From NCBI GenBank assembly GCA_029210625.1, contig JARGFU010000006.1, positions 124,001-188,000 of the forward strand: DNA of 64,000 bases, given 5' to 3'. Shown piece by piece: positions 51,903 through 60,857 of the stretch (its first letter is position 1; the number at the start of each line of letters is the position of its first letter). The notes under the pieces were generated by a model. The model did not search any database, was not told the origin of the DNA, and saw only the letters and a list, made by a program, of their open reading frames with translations. The position numbers and the translations under genes were made by a program. Source of the DNA: Deltaproteobacteria bacterium (GTDB lineage: Bacteria; Myxococcota; Myxococcia; SLRQ01).

Positions 51903-53270
51903 TCAGAAATCCGCCCGGGCGCGCAGGTAGATCTGATCGAGGCTGGAGAAGCCGTCGAAGGTGGTGCCGGCGTCGCCCCGGGCGGCGAGGCCCCCGAGGG
52001 TGAGCTTCACGGCGTCCGAGGGCTGCCAGCCGATCTCCATCCCGGCCAGGCCGCCGAGGCTCTCGCCCTCGTGCAGCTCGCCGCCCAGGCGCAGCTCGAA
52101 GGTGAGGCTGTCGTCCAGCACGCTGTAGCGCAGCGCCATCAGGGCGTAGTTCTGGATGTTCTCGGCGGTGAGCTCGTGGAAGAAGCCGTGCAGGTACTGG
52201 AGGTTGAGGTAGAGGCCGCCCGGGAGGGTGTAGTCGAGGCCCGCCACCAGCTTGAGGTAGGGGTCGCCGGAGATCACCGGGATCGCGGGCAGCGGCTCGC
52301 CGGTGAGGGGGTCGTTCGGATCTCCCATGAGGGTCACCTCGGCGATCAGCTCCTCGGGGAGGAAGACCGCGCCTTCCACCCAGAGGCCGACCCCGAAGAG
52401 GGAGGTGGCGGCGTCGAAGCCGATGGCCTGGGTCTTCGGGTAGGCGAGGGAGGCCTCGACGTGGGCCAGCCAGGGGCTCTGGCTCAGGTCGAGGTCGTAG
52501 ACGTCGATGCCCGCGAGCTGGGGCAGGGTCTGGTAGCCGTAGAAGTAGGAGAGCGAGAGGTCGACGTCGAAGACGTTGGCGGCCAGGCGCAGCGCCACCT
52601 GCGTGCTGCGCACCTGGGTCGCGGGGAACTCGAGCCGGTCCCGCTGGCTGCCGAGCTCGACGTAGTCGGGCAGCTCGAAGGGGACGTCCATCTCGGCGGC
52701 GAAGAGGTCCACCGGGAGCAGGGAGGGGGTGAAGACGGGCACCACCGCGGCCGAGACGGTGAGGTCGGCCGGGAAGTAGAAGGTGGCCAGGAGGGCCGGC
52801 ACCCCCAGGCGGGTCGAGAAGTCGAGGGGGTTCTCCAGATCCAGCGGGGCCAGGTAGCTGGTCGGGTTCATCCCGTCGGCGGTGCCCCAGGTGATGACCT
52901 GCTTGCCCACCCGCAGATCGAGGTACTCGGTGCCCAGGGCGTAGAGGTCGACGTAGGCCTCCTGCATCCGCAGCCCCAGCGGCTCGACCGAGTCCCGGTC
53001 GCCCAGGAGGGCCGAGGTCGTGGCCGAGGTGAAGCCCCGGTGGCGCAGCTCCAGGTTGCCCACCGCTACCACGTCCGGGTTCACCTGGGCCTGCAGCTTC
53101 AGGCCGAAGACGTTGGTGTTCCCGTAGTCGAAGAGGTCACCGTAGACGAGGCCGACGTAGTGGTTGGTCTCGACGTGTCCGCCGATCTCCAGCTCGCCCG
53201 CCAGGGCGGGGCGCAGGAGGAGACCGGGGACGAGGAGGGCGAGGGCGAGGCGGAGCGGGTGGGTGCGCAT
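51903..53270 (-). CDS. outer-membrane beta-barrel protein (DUF1302-like)
   Basis: The protein has 455 residues with a signal peptide cleaved after PALA (about 24) and a C-terminal Phe (ARADF). The region RVGKQVITWGTADGMNPTSYLAPLDLENP with LGVPALLATFYF is characteristic of DUF1302-type outer-membrane proteins, which occur with RND transporters and LolA-like proteins. It is the last gene of the leftward TetR-RND operon and likely forms the outer-membrane step for a hydrophobic cargo. No TonB features are seen. Confidence 0.82.
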   Translation of the reverse strand: MRTHPLRLALALLVPGLLLRPALAGELEIGGHVETNHYVGLVYGDLFDYGNTNVFGLKLQAQVNPDVVAVGNLELRHRGFTSATTSALLGDRDSVEPLGLRMQEAYVDLYALGTEYLDLRVGKQVITWGTADGMNPTSYLAPLDLENPLDFSTRLGVPALLATFYFPADLTVSAAVVPVFTPSLLPVDLFAAEMDVPFELPDYVELGSQRDRLEFPATQVRSTQVALRLAANVFDVDLSLSYFYGYQTLPQLAGIDVYDLDLSQSPWLAHVEASLAYPKTQAIGFDAATSLFGVGLWVEGAVFLPEELIAEVTLMGDPNDPLTGEPLPAIPVISGDPYLKLVAGLDYTLPGGLYLNLQYLHGFFHELTAENIQNYALMALRYSVLDDSLTFELRLGGELHEGESLGGLAGMEIGWQPSDAVKLTLGGLAARGDAGTTFDGFSSLDQIYLRARADF

Positions 53271-53295
53271 GGTGGGGGCCTTTCGGGTGTGCGAG

Positions 53296-54039
53296 CTAGC
53301 GGCGCTTCAGGTAGCGCTGGCTGAACTCATCGTCCGCGAAGCCGTTGTTGCTCTTGGCCTCCCGGATCTCGATCTTGGTGCTCGAGCCCTTCACCAGGTC
53401 CTTCACGATCATCTCGTCCGCCACGGCCTTGCCGTCGTCGATCCGGAACTTGCCGCGGGAGAGGGTGCGCTCCTTCTCCCCGGACTTCTTCGCGAAGTAG
53501 TCGACCTGCGTGTGGGCGTTGTCCTTCTTGCGCACCGTCATCTCCAGGTGCTTCCAGGGGGAGCTCTCCTTGAGGGGCTCGAGGGTGAGCACCACGGACT
53601 CTCCGGCGTCGCGCTCGCTGGTGACCTCGTAGTTGCCCACGAAGGTCATCTCGCCCATGTCGTCGTAGGTGAAGTCGCTGCCCATGAAGCTGTCGTTCCG
53701 GGCGGAGGAGGCGAGGCGCTTCACCTTCTTGAAGGCGGGCATGTAGACGTACATGACGTCGTCCTCGAGCACGAGGATGCCCACGCCCTTCATGTCGGCC
53801 GGGCTCTCGAACTTGAAGAGGCGCTTGGAGTTGCCCTTCTGCTTGATGGTGGCCTCGCGGACCTTCTCCTGGCCGTCCTTCGAGGTGATGGTCATCGTCA
53901 TCTTCACGAAGGAGTCGGTGGGGGTCTCGCCGTTCTTGTCGACGGCGGCGAGGCGCTCGGCCCCGGTCATGGCGTGGGCGCCCAGGGCGGGGAGGGTGAG
54001 GGCGAGGGCGAAGAGGAGGGTCGAGAAGGGGTGTCGCAT
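53296..54039 (-). CDS. LolA-like outer-membrane lipoprotein-sorting protein
   Basis: The protein has 247 residues with a signal peptide ending in AHA (about 23). The mature part has the LolA_like pattern: MTMTITSKDGQEKVREATIKQKGNSKRLFKFESPADMKGVGILVLEDDVMYVYMPAFKKVKRLAS (key blocks MTMTI, FESPADMKGVG, YMPAFKKV) and SFMGSDFTYDDMGE. These proteins form a half-barrel with a lipid pocket in the periplasm. It lies two bases downstream of the RND gene and before the barrel gene, so it probably carries the exported lipid across the periplasm. Confidence 0.85.
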   Translation of the reverse strand: MRHPFSTLLFALALTLPALGAHAMTGAERLAAVDKNGETPTDSFVKMTMTITSKDGQEKVREATIKQKGNSKRLFKFESPADMKGVGILVLEDDVMYVYMPAFKKVKRLASSARNDSFMGSDFTYDDMGEMTFVGNYEVTSERDAGESVVLTLEPLKESSPWKHLEMTVRKKDNAHTQVDYFAKKSGEKERTLSRGKFRIDDGKAVADEMIVKDLVKGSSTKIEIREAKSNNGFADDEFSQRYLKRR

Positions 54040-54041
54040 GA

Positions 54042-56876
54042 TCAGGACTCCGAGGTGTTCGGGGCGCCTCGGCCGAAGAAGCGCCCGCCGGTCAGGTGGA
54101 TGGTCGCCGGCAGGGTGGTCAGGGCCCCCGCCGCGCAGACGAACATGTTGAGGGCCACCAGCAGGCCGAAGTGCCGCAGGGCGATGAGGCCGGAGAGCAG
54201 CAGCACCAGGAAGCCCAGGGCGACCGAGAGGGTGTTCACCAGGATGGCCCGCCCGGTGGTCTTGATGGTGGTCCGGATGGCCTCGTCCACCGTCGCCCCC
54301 TCGCTGATCTCCCGCTTGAAGCGGGTGAGGAAGTGGATGGTGTAGTCGATGCCGATACCGATGGTGACGCTGGCGATCATCGCCGTCGCCATGTCGAGGG
54401 CGATGCCCGCGTAGGCCATCACGCCGAAGGAGATCAGGGTGGCCATCGCGATCGGGATCATCGCCAGCAGCCCGCCGGTGAAGGAGCGGAACTGCAGCAT
54501 CATCAGGGCGAGCACGAAGAGGAGGGCCAGGGCGATGGACTCGAGCTGGTTCTTCACCAGCGCGCTGTTGAGGGTGAGCAGGATCCGGTGGAGGCCGGTC
54601 TCCTCCATGGTGGTCGTGATGGGCTCGCCCTCGCCGCTCTCGTCGCTCTCCGGGGCGATCAGATCCCAGAGCTCGGCCTCGATCTCCTTCCGGGGGGCCT
54701 TCTCCCCCAGCGCGGCGGAGACCTTCTCGCCCAGGGCCGCGATGCGCGCCCGGCGGGTCTTCTGCTCGATGCGGGCGACCAGGGACTCGGCCATCATCTC
54801 GATGCCCTCGGGATCCTCGGCGGCCTCGGTGCCGGCGAGGGCCTCGGTGAGCCCGGCGGCGATGTCGGCCTCGCTCCAGGGCTTCCGGGAGAGGGCCTCG
54901 CCCAGCGCGGCCTCGGCCCGGGAGAGCTCCTCCTCGCCGAGGGCGATCTCCGCCTCCTCCGAGCCGAGGTAGGCCAGCGCCGCCGCGCGAGCGGGCGGGG
55001 GGACCTCCGCCGCGGTGACCTCGACGGCGAGGCCGGGATCGGCCAGCAGGGCGCGCAAGGTCGCGCGCCGCTCGTCGGAGAAGGGGGGCTCGCCGCTGCG
55101 GCGGCGGTGGACGGTCTCGACGCCGTCGAGGACCCAGTCCAGGCGCGCCTCGCCGGTGGGGAGCGCGCGCACGCCCTTCCCCCAGGCGGACTCGGCCAGC
55201 ATCGCCTTCACCTCGGCGGCGACCTTCCCCATCACCGGGGTGTCGTGGGAGTCGACCCGGGCCGAGAGGACGCCCCGGGTGCGGCCGGAGTTCACCATCT
55301 GCTCGAGGAGCTCCTGGCCATCGAGGAAGAACCAGAGGTTGCCGACCTCGGTGCGGGTGTCCGGCACGCGCTTCACGCCGTTCATCACCTCGTTGAGGTC
55401 GGCCAGGACGTCGGCGAGGGAGGTGGGCTGCGCGGCGCCCCCCAGGGAGTCGATCTTCTGGCCGAAGCGGCGGAGGTTCTTGAGGACCCAGGGGTCCTTC
55501 ATGTCGCCCTTCACGTCGATGAAGAGGGGCGCCGAGCCGCCGAAGCGGTCGTGGAGGAGCTCCTCCGACTGCCGGGGGAAGCTGTCCTCGTGGAAGTGGT
55601 TGAGCATGTTCACGTCGGTGGTGATCCGGGGAATGCCCGCCGCGCCGGCGAGGCCGGCCACCAGGGCGACGACGACCAGGAGGCCCGGCCGGTTCCTCAC
55701 CTGCCGCGCGAAGTGCTCGAGGAGGTGATCGATGGCGCCGTGGACCTGCTTCTCCTCGATGGCCGGCCGGGGCGTCTTAACCGGCAGGAAGGAGAGGATC
55801 ACCGGGAGCAGGGTCACCGAGGCTCCCAGGCCCAGGATCACGCCGACCGCGGTGAGCACGCCGAAGTCGCGGATGATGGTCATCGTCGCGGTGGAGAGGG
55901 TGGCGAAGCCGATGAAGGTCGTCAGGCCCGCGGCGATGATGGGCAGGGCGACGGCCCGGATGGCGGCGGTCACCACCTCGGCGGGATCGCTGCTCTGGTG
56001 GGCGTCCTCGTTGTAGCGGGACACCATGTGGATGCCGTAGGCCGATCCCACGGCCAGCAACACCACCGGCATGATCGCCGAGACCATGGTGATCGGGTAG
56101 CCGAGGTAGGTCATCAGCCCGATGGCCCAGAGGGTGGCCAGGCCCACCGTCGCCAGCGGCAGGATGACCCCCCGCAGGGTGCGGAACATCGCGAAGAGCA
56201 CCCCGAGGATCACGAAGGCGACCACCGGGATGAGCAGCTTCATGTCCTCCATGATGAGGTCGTTGATGCTCACCGGGGTCATGGGCATGCCGGCGTAGTA
56301 GACCTTCACGCCCTCGGGCAGGCGGGCGTCGGTCTGCTTCATCAGCTCGCGGGAGATGAGATCCTTGCGGCCCTCCGAGCCGAGGTTGGCGACCACGAGG
56401 GCGACGGTGCCGTCCTCGGAGATGATGCCGCCCCGCACCGTCTCCTTGCCCAGGGCGCGCTCGCGCAGGGCCTTCAGGGCCTCGGGGGTCCGGGGGATCG
56501 CGTCGGGATCGACGAGCTTCACGACCTCGACCGAGTCCTCGGTGGCCTTGAAGTCCATCATGTTGGTCAGGGAGATGACCGACTCCACGCCCTCGGTGGC
56601 CTGGTAGGTCCGGGTCAGATCACGGATCAGCTCGAGCCCCTGCACCGTGAAGACGTCGTCCATCTCCAGGGCGACCATCGCCACGTGGTTGTTCCCGAAG
56701 GCCGAGCCGATCTCCTCGAAGAGGACGACGTCGGGATCGTCCTGGGGCAGGTAGCGCAGGATGTCGCTCTCGAGGCGGGCGTCCGGGAGCTGCAGCGCGG
56801 CCAGGACCGTCGCGGTCAGGGAGAGGATCACGATGAGCGCGCGCAGGCGCAGGATGGTCCGGGCGATGGAGGTCAT
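54042..56876 (-). CDS. RND-superfamily (MMPL-type) exporter
   Basis: The protein has 944 residues with about 12 membrane helices in two halves. TM1 is at 6-24; the periplasmic loop begins LESDILRYLPQDDPDV; helices 2-6 span about 200-345; the second half has helices from about 770 with LESIALALLFVLALMMLQF and GIGIDYTIHFLTRFKRE. The second periplasmic loop carries a long charged helical insertion (about 620-740). The family moves lipids or hydrophobic compounds with proton drive. It overlaps the tetR gene by four bases and is followed by LolA-like and barrel genes. Confidence 0.9.
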   Translation of the reverse strand: MTSIARTILRLRALIVILSLTATVLAALQLPDARLESDILRYLPQDDPDVVLFEEIGSAFGNNHVAMVALEMDDVFTVQGLELIRDLTRTYQATEGVESVISLTNMMDFKATEDSVEVVKLVDPDAIPRTPEALKALRERALGKETVRGGIISEDGTVALVVANLGSEGRKDLISRELMKQTDARLPEGVKVYYAGMPMTPVSINDLIMEDMKLLIPVVAFVILGVLFAMFRTLRGVILPLATVGLATLWAIGLMTYLGYPITMVSAIMPVVLLAVGSAYGIHMVSRYNEDAHQSSDPAEVVTAAIRAVALPIIAAGLTTFIGFATLSTATMTIIRDFGVLTAVGVILGLGASVTLLPVILSFLPVKTPRPAIEEKQVHGAIDHLLEHFARQVRNRPGLLVVVALVAGLAGAAGIPRITTDVNMLNHFHEDSFPRQSEELLHDRFGGSAPLFIDVKGDMKDPWVLKNLRRFGQKIDSLGGAAQPTSLADVLADLNEVMNGVKRVPDTRTEVGNLWFFLDGQELLEQMVNSGRTRGVLSARVDSHDTPVMGKVAAEVKAMLAESAWGKGVRALPTGEARLDWVLDGVETVHRRRSGEPPFSDERRATLRALLADPGLAVEVTAAEVPPPARAAALAYLGSEEAEIALGEEELSRAEAALGEALSRKPWSEADIAAGLTEALAGTEAAEDPEGIEMMAESLVARIEQKTRRARIAALGEKVSAALGEKAPRKEIEAELWDLIAPESDESGEGEPITTTMEETGLHRILLTLNSALVKNQLESIALALLFVLALMMLQFRSFTGGLLAMIPIAMATLISFGVMAYAGIALDMATAMIASVTIGIGIDYTIHFLTRFKREISEGATVDEAIRTTIKTTGRAILVNTLSVALGFLVLLLSGLIALRHFGLLVALNMFVCAAGALTTLPATIHLTGGRFFGRGAPNTSES

Positions 56877-57466
56877 ACGTCGCTTTCCTGGCGAGTTCCC
56901 CGCAGGCCGATGGCGGTCAGGCGCAGGGCGAGATCGAGGGTCTCGAGCCCGGTCTCGATCCGGTCGGCCTCGGCGAGCATGTCCTCGATGCCCTTGAGCG
57001 AGGCGCTCAAGAGCGCCGCGACCTCTCCGGGCTGCGCGAGCCGGCAGGCCCCCTTCGCGTTCGCGGCCTCGAGCAGCCCGGTGAGGAGCTTGCGCTCGCC
57101 CTCGTAGAAGCCGCTGCGGGTCTCGACGGAGAGGCGGCCGAGCTCCTGGGCGATCTCGTCGGGGACCCCCATGCTCTCGGAGAGCGCCCGCAGGGTCGTG
57201 AAGCGCGCCCGGATCGCCGCGACGAGCGCGTCGATGGGATCCTCCACGCCGGCGGTCGCCGCCCGCATGGACTCGAGGACGTTGTCGCTGATGGCGTCCA
57301 CCACGGCCGCGAAGATGGCCTGCTTGCCGTCGAAGTAGTGGTAGATGGCGGTCTTGCCCAGCCCACAGGCGCCGGCGATGGCGTCGAGGGTGGTGTGGCG
57401 GTAGCCATGGCGGGCGAAGAGGGTCGTCGCCACACCGAGGATCTCGTCTCTGCGGGTCGTGCTCAT
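56873..57466 (-). CDS. TetR-family transcriptional regulator
   Basis: The protein has 197 residues. The DNA-binding domain (about 5-55) has RRDEILGVATTLFARHGYRHTTLDAIAGACGLGKTAIYHYFDGKQAIF, a textbook TetR helix-turn-helix read in blocks (LFARHGYRHTTL, AIAGACGLGKTAIYHYF). The C-terminal half is an all-helical ligand domain. It is the first gene of the export operon and probably represses it through an inverted repeat in its own promoter, responding to the exported compound. No ribosome site precedes the ATG. Confidence 0.92.
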   Translation of the reverse strand: MSTTRRDEILGVATTLFARHGYRHTTLDAIAGACGLGKTAIYHYFDGKQAIFAAVVDAISDNVLESMRAATAGVEDPIDALVAAIRARFTTLRALSESMGVPDEIAQELGRLSVETRSGFYEGERKLLTGLLEAANAKGACRLAQPGEVAALLSASLKGIEDMLAEADRIETGLETLDLALRLTAIGLRGTRQESDV

Positions 57467-57474
57467 GGGGCAGG

Positions 57475-57503
57475 AGTATTGAACGATAAGTTCAGTTGTT
57501 CAA
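57475..57503 (-). promoter_or_regulatory. promoter of the TetR-RND operon
   Basis: On the minus strand TTGAAC (57503-57498), a 17-base spacer and AATACT (57480-57475) form a sigma-70-type promoter; AATACT matches the -10 at four positions. The -10 ends only eight bases before the ATG at 57466, so the tetR message would have almost no leader. Confidence 0.5.
57480..57494. promoter_or_regulatory. candidate TetR operator
   Basis: TGAAC-N5-GTTCA is a perfect inverted repeat lying inside the spacer of the tetR promoter, where a bound repressor would block RNA polymerase. A further GTTCAA copy at 57498-57503 repeats the half-site. Confidence 0.5.
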
Positions 57504-57579
57504 GCGAATTCGACCGTGTTCGATTCGATGGCGAATCCCCGGGGGTAACCGCAAGCTCTCTCCTGGCGAAGGAGAGAGC

Positions 57580-59181
57580 ATGCAGGGAACCACCACCAGG
57601 TCCGGGGAGGAGCGCACGCGCGGGGCCGGCTCCGGCGTCCACGACCGGGCCCTGCTGGCCGAGGTCGCTCCGTCCGGGTGGCGCAACCCGGCGCCGGAGG
57701 GGCGCTACGACCTGGTCGTGATCGGCGGCGGGCCGGCCGGGCTGGTGGCCGCGCTCGGCGCCGCCGGGATGGGGCGGCGGGTGGCGCTGATCGAGCAGCA
57801 CCGCCTCGGGGGCGACTGCCTGAACGCCGGCTGTGTCCCATCGAAGGCCCTGATCGCCTCCGGCCGCGCCCTGGCCGCCGCCCGCCGGGCGCCTCGCCTG
57901 GGGGTGCGCCTCGAGGGGGAGCCCCGGGCGGACTTCCCGGCGGTGATGGAGCGGACGCGGCGCCTGCGGGCCGGGCTCGCGCCGGCGGACGGGGCCGGGC
58001 GCCTGCAGGCTGCCGGGGTCGCGCTTCACTTCGGAGCCGCCCACTTCACCGGCCGCGACACGCTGGAGGTGGCGGGGCAGCGCCTTCGCTTCGGCCGGGC
58101 GCTCATCGCCACCGGCGCGCGGCCCGCCCTCCCCGCGCTCCCCGGGCTGGAGGAGGTCCTGGCCACCGGCGTCCTCCCGGTGCTCACCAGCGACACGGTC
58201 TTCGAGCTCGAGGCCCTGCCGGCCCGCCTGGCGGTGATCGGCGCCGGCGCCATCGGCTGCGAGCTCTCCCAGGCCTTCGCCCGCCTCGGCGCGAGGGTGC
58301 ACCTGATCGAGGGCGGCCGGGGGCTGCTCCCGGAGGAGGAGCCCGAGCTGCGCGAGCGCCTGCGGGAGGCGCTGGCGGTTGACGGGGTGGAGCTCCACGG
58401 CGGCGGGGACGATGCCGCCCTGGAGGTGGATGAGCGGGGCGCGCGGCTCCGGCTGGGCGCAGGGGGGGAGGGGAGGGTCCTCGAGGTGGACGCCCTCCTG
58501 CTGGCCACGGGCAGGACCCCGAACGTGGAGGCGCTCGACCTCGAGGCGGCGGGCGTGGCGCGCGGCCCCGCCGGCGTCCGGGTGGACGACCACCTGCGCA
58601 CCACCAACCCCCGGATCTACGCGGCGGGGGACGTCTGCACCGCGGTGCGCACCACCCACGGGGCCGACGCCATGGCGCGCATCGTGCTGCGCAACGCCCT
58701 CTTCCCCTACCTGCCCGGCAAGGCCCGCCTCTCCCGGCGGGTGATCCCCCGCACCCTCTACACCGATCCCGAGCTCGCCCGGGTGGGGCCGACCGCCGCC
58801 GAGCTGCGGGCCCGCGGGATCCGCTTCGAGACCCTGAAGGTGGACCTCGCCTCGGTGGACCGCGCCCGACTGGAGGAGGAGGAGGGGGCGCTGATCCTCC
58901 ACGTGAGCCGGGGGCTGCGCGGCGGCCGGATCCTGGGGGCCTCGCTGCTGGGCGCGCAGGCCGGCGAGATCCTCCCCCTGCTCACCCTGGCCCTCACCGA
59001 GGGCATCCCCCTCCACCGCCTGGCCGGGGTGCTGCACGCCTACCCGACCCGCGCCGAGGTCATCAAGCGCGCGGCGGACGCCCACCTCCGGCGGCGCCTG
59101 CTCGACCTGCGGGACCGGATCCTGCGACCCTGGACGCTCCTCGGAATCGCTCGGCCGCTCTCGCGGCTCTCACCCCCATGA
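57580..59181 (+). CDS. mercuric-reductase-like pyridine nucleotide-disulphide oxidoreductase
   Basis: The protein has 533 residues. A 40-residue polar N-terminus precedes the FAD motif VVIGGGPAGL, the redox-active disulphide GGDCLNAGCVPSKAL, the NAD(P) motif VIGAGAIGCELSQAFARLGA, the second FAD motif YAAGDV, and the dimerisation domain with HAYPTRAEVIKRAAD. It lacks the N-terminal HMA domain and the C-terminal vicinal Cys pair of true MerA, so mercury reduction is unlikely; a quinone or disulphide substrate is possible. The ATG at 57580 has AAGGAG upstream. A VTT membrane protein gene follows, a common pairing. Confidence 0.88.
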   Translation: MQGTTTRSGEERTRGAGSGVHDRALLAEVAPSGWRNPAPEGRYDLVVIGGGPAGLVAALGAAGMGRRVALIEQHRLGGDCLNAGCVPSKALIASGRALAAARRAPRLGVRLEGEPRADFPAVMERTRRLRAGLAPADGAGRLQAAGVALHFGAAHFTGRDTLEVAGQRLRFGRALIATGARPALPALPGLEEVLATGVLPVLTSDTVFELEALPARLAVIGAGAIGCELSQAFARLGARVHLIEGGRGLLPEEEPELRERLREALAVDGVELHGGGDDAALEVDERGARLRLGAGGEGRVLEVDALLLATGRTPNVEALDLEAAGVARGPAGVRVDDHLRTTNPRIYAAGDVCTAVRTTHGADAMARIVLRNALFPYLPGKARLSRRVIPRTLYTDPELARVGPTAAELRARGIRFETLKVDLASVDRARLEEEEGALILHVSRGLRGGRILGASLLGAQAGEILPLLTLALTEGIPLHRLAGVLHAYPTRAEVIKRAADAHLRRRLLDLRDRILRPWTLLGIARPLSRLSPP

Positions 59182-59227
59182 TGATGACGCGCTCCCTCTC
59201 CCCGCTCGCGCTCCCCGGGGCTCGCCG

Positions 59228-59965
59228 ATGAGCCCCCGCGCCCGGATCGCGCTCGCCCTCCTGACCCTCGGCGCGCTGATCGCGGGGGTCTTCCTCTTTC
59301 CGGTGAAGGCCTGGCTGGTCGCCTTCCTCGACTGGAGCGCCGGCCTCGGGGTGATGGCGCCGGTGATCCTCGGCGCGGCCTACGTGCCCGCCGCCGTGCT
59401 CATGCTCCCCGGCTCGGTGCTCACCCTCGGCACGGGCTTCGTCGCGGGGCTGGGGCCGGGCTTCCTGGCGGTCTGGAACGGCGCCACCCTCGGCGCGACC
59501 GTGGCCTTCCTCCTGGGCCGGACCGTGGCCCGGCCCTGGGTGGAGGCGAAGGTGAAGGACAGCCCCCGCTTCCGGGCGGTGCAGGAGGCGGTGGCCCAGC
59601 GCGGGCTGCGCATCGTCCTGCTCCTGCGCCTCTCGCCGATCTTCCCCTTCAACCTCCTCAACTACGCCCTCGGCGTCACCGGCGTGCGCCTGCGCGACTA
59701 CGTGCTGGGCACCTGGCTGGGGATGATCCCGGGCGCGCTGATGTACGTCTACGTGGGCACCGCGGCCAAGGACCTCGCCGAGGTCGCCGCCGGCAAGGCC
59801 AGCGGGGGGCTCGCGACCAAGGCCTTCTTCGTCTTCGGCCTGCTGGTCACGATCGTCGTCACCGTCTGGATCACCCGCATCGCCCGCAAGGCCCTCTCGG
59901 CCGCGGTCGGGGAGGCGGCGGGGGACGCGGTCAGGGACGAGACGCTGGAGGCGGAGGCGGCCTGA
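59228..59965 (+). CDS. VTT/TVP38-TMEM64 (DedA-related) membrane protein
   Basis: The protein has 245 residues with about five to six hydrophobic segments (8-28, 40-62, 70-95, 130-150, 160-180, 205-225). The VTT signature is present: MLPGSVLTLGTGFVAGLGPGFLAVWNGATLGATVAFLLGR (blocks MLPGSVLTL, GATLGATVAFLLGR) and LRLSPIFPFNLLNYALGVTGVRLRDY. The family is linked to phospholipid scrambling or transport. It is 46 bases downstream of the flavoprotein gene with which such proteins are often associated. Its 3' end overlaps the convergent radical SAM gene by 35 bases. Confidence 0.87.
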   Translation: MSPRARIALALLTLGALIAGVFLFPVKAWLVAFLDWSAGLGVMAPVILGAAYVPAAVLMLPGSVLTLGTGFVAGLGPGFLAVWNGATLGATVAFLLGRTVARPWVEAKVKDSPRFRAVQEAVAQRGLRIVLLLRLSPIFPFNLLNYALGVTGVRLRDYVLGTWLGMIPGALMYVYVGTAAKDLAEVAAGKASGGLATKAFFVFGLLVTIVVTVWITRIARKALSAAVGEAAGDAVRDETLEAEAA

Positions 59966-60848
59966 AGATCTCGCCCCCGTGGATGCGCAGGTAGTCCGCG
60001 CGCGGGCCGCCGCAGCGCGGCCGCAGGGAGCAGCCGGCGCAGGTGTCGAGGAAGGCGCCGCCCTCCATCGGCGAGGTCTCCAGCAGGAAGCGATCGCCGC
60101 CCGGGCAGGCCACCATCAGCCCCAGCTCCGGCGGGTAGAAGAGCGCCCGGTGGTGGCTGGCCGGCACCGTGCACGGGGGCGTGTGGTAGGAGGTGATGAA
60201 GGCGGGGTCGTCGGAGAGCCCGAGGTCGAGGGCCTCGACCAGCCGGGCGACGACCTCCTCGATGCGGGGCACCTCGCCCGAGAGATCCTCGCCGCCCTGA
60301 TCGACCGCGGAGAAGAGCCAGAGCTTGAAGCGGTGGACGCCCTCGCCGTGGAAGAAGCGGACGATCTCCGGGATCCGGTGGAGGTTGCGCTGGTAGACGA
60401 GGATGTCACCCTCGACCGGGACGTCCCGGGCGCGCAGCTCCCGCAGCCCCTTCAGGAGGTGGTCGAAGCAGCCCTCGGTGGCGGCGAGCTCGTCGTGGAG
60501 CGCGGCCTCGCTGTCCATCAGGTGGAGGCTGACCTCGGTGAGGCCCGCCGCGAGGGCGCGCTCGGTGAACTCGGGGTAGGCGAAGAGCATGCCGTTGGTC
60601 TGCAGCTTCAGGTCCCGGTAGCCGAGCTTGCGGGCAGCGCGGAGCAGATCGAAGAGGTCGCGGCGCAGGGTGGGATCGCCGCCGCCCATCCAGAGGCCGG
60701 TGGCGCCCTCCAGCCGGCCGGCCTTCATCGTGGCGAAGGCCTCCCGCGAGTCCATCCCGGGCAGGGTGTCCGAGACCGAGAAGCAGCCCAGGCAGCGGTT
60801 GTTGCAGCGGTAGTCGGCGACCAGCTCGAGCCAGCGGAGACGGCCCAT
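59931..60848 (-). CDS. radical SAM protein with C-terminal SPASM-like Cys motif
   Basis: The protein has 305 residues. The cluster motif Cys-x3-Cys-x2-Cys is in YRCNNRCLGCFSVS (about residues 14-21), followed by GLWMGGGDPTLRRDLFDL (SAM-binding GGDPT) and LQTNGMLF. The C-terminal part has CPGGDRFLLE, then CAGCSLRPRCGG, which could bind an auxiliary Fe-S cluster. The substrate is not clear; peptide modification or regulator-type radical SAM enzymes have this layout. It lies nine bases downstream of the DUF4388 gene on the same strand. The Pro-rich end overlaps the VTT gene in antisense. Confidence 0.87.
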   Translation of the reverse strand: MGRLRWLELVADYRCNNRCLGCFSVSDTLPGMDSREAFATMKAGRLEGATGLWMGGGDPTLRRDLFDLLRAARKLGYRDLKLQTNGMLFAYPEFTERALAAGLTEVSLHLMDSEAALHDELAATEGCFDHLLKGLRELRARDVPVEGDILVYQRNLHRIPEIVRFFHGEGVHRFKLWLFSAVDQGGEDLSGEVPRIEEVVARLVEALDLGLSDDPAFITSYHTPPCTVPASHHRALFYPPELGLMVACPGGDRFLLETSPMEGGAFLDTCAGCSLRPRCGGPRADYLRIHGGEIFRPPPPPASRP

Positions 60849-60857
60849 CGGCGCCGC

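Noticed and set aside
57496-57579. Upstream in-frame start for the mercuric-reductase-like gene
   Set aside because: It would overlap the tetR promoter and operator and has no ribosome site, while the ATG at 57580 has AAGGAG at the right distance.
57580-59181. True mercuric reductase (merA) as part of a mer operon
   Set aside because: There is no HMA domain, no C-terminal vicinal Cys pair, and no merR, merT or merP nearby; the partner is a VTT membrane protein.
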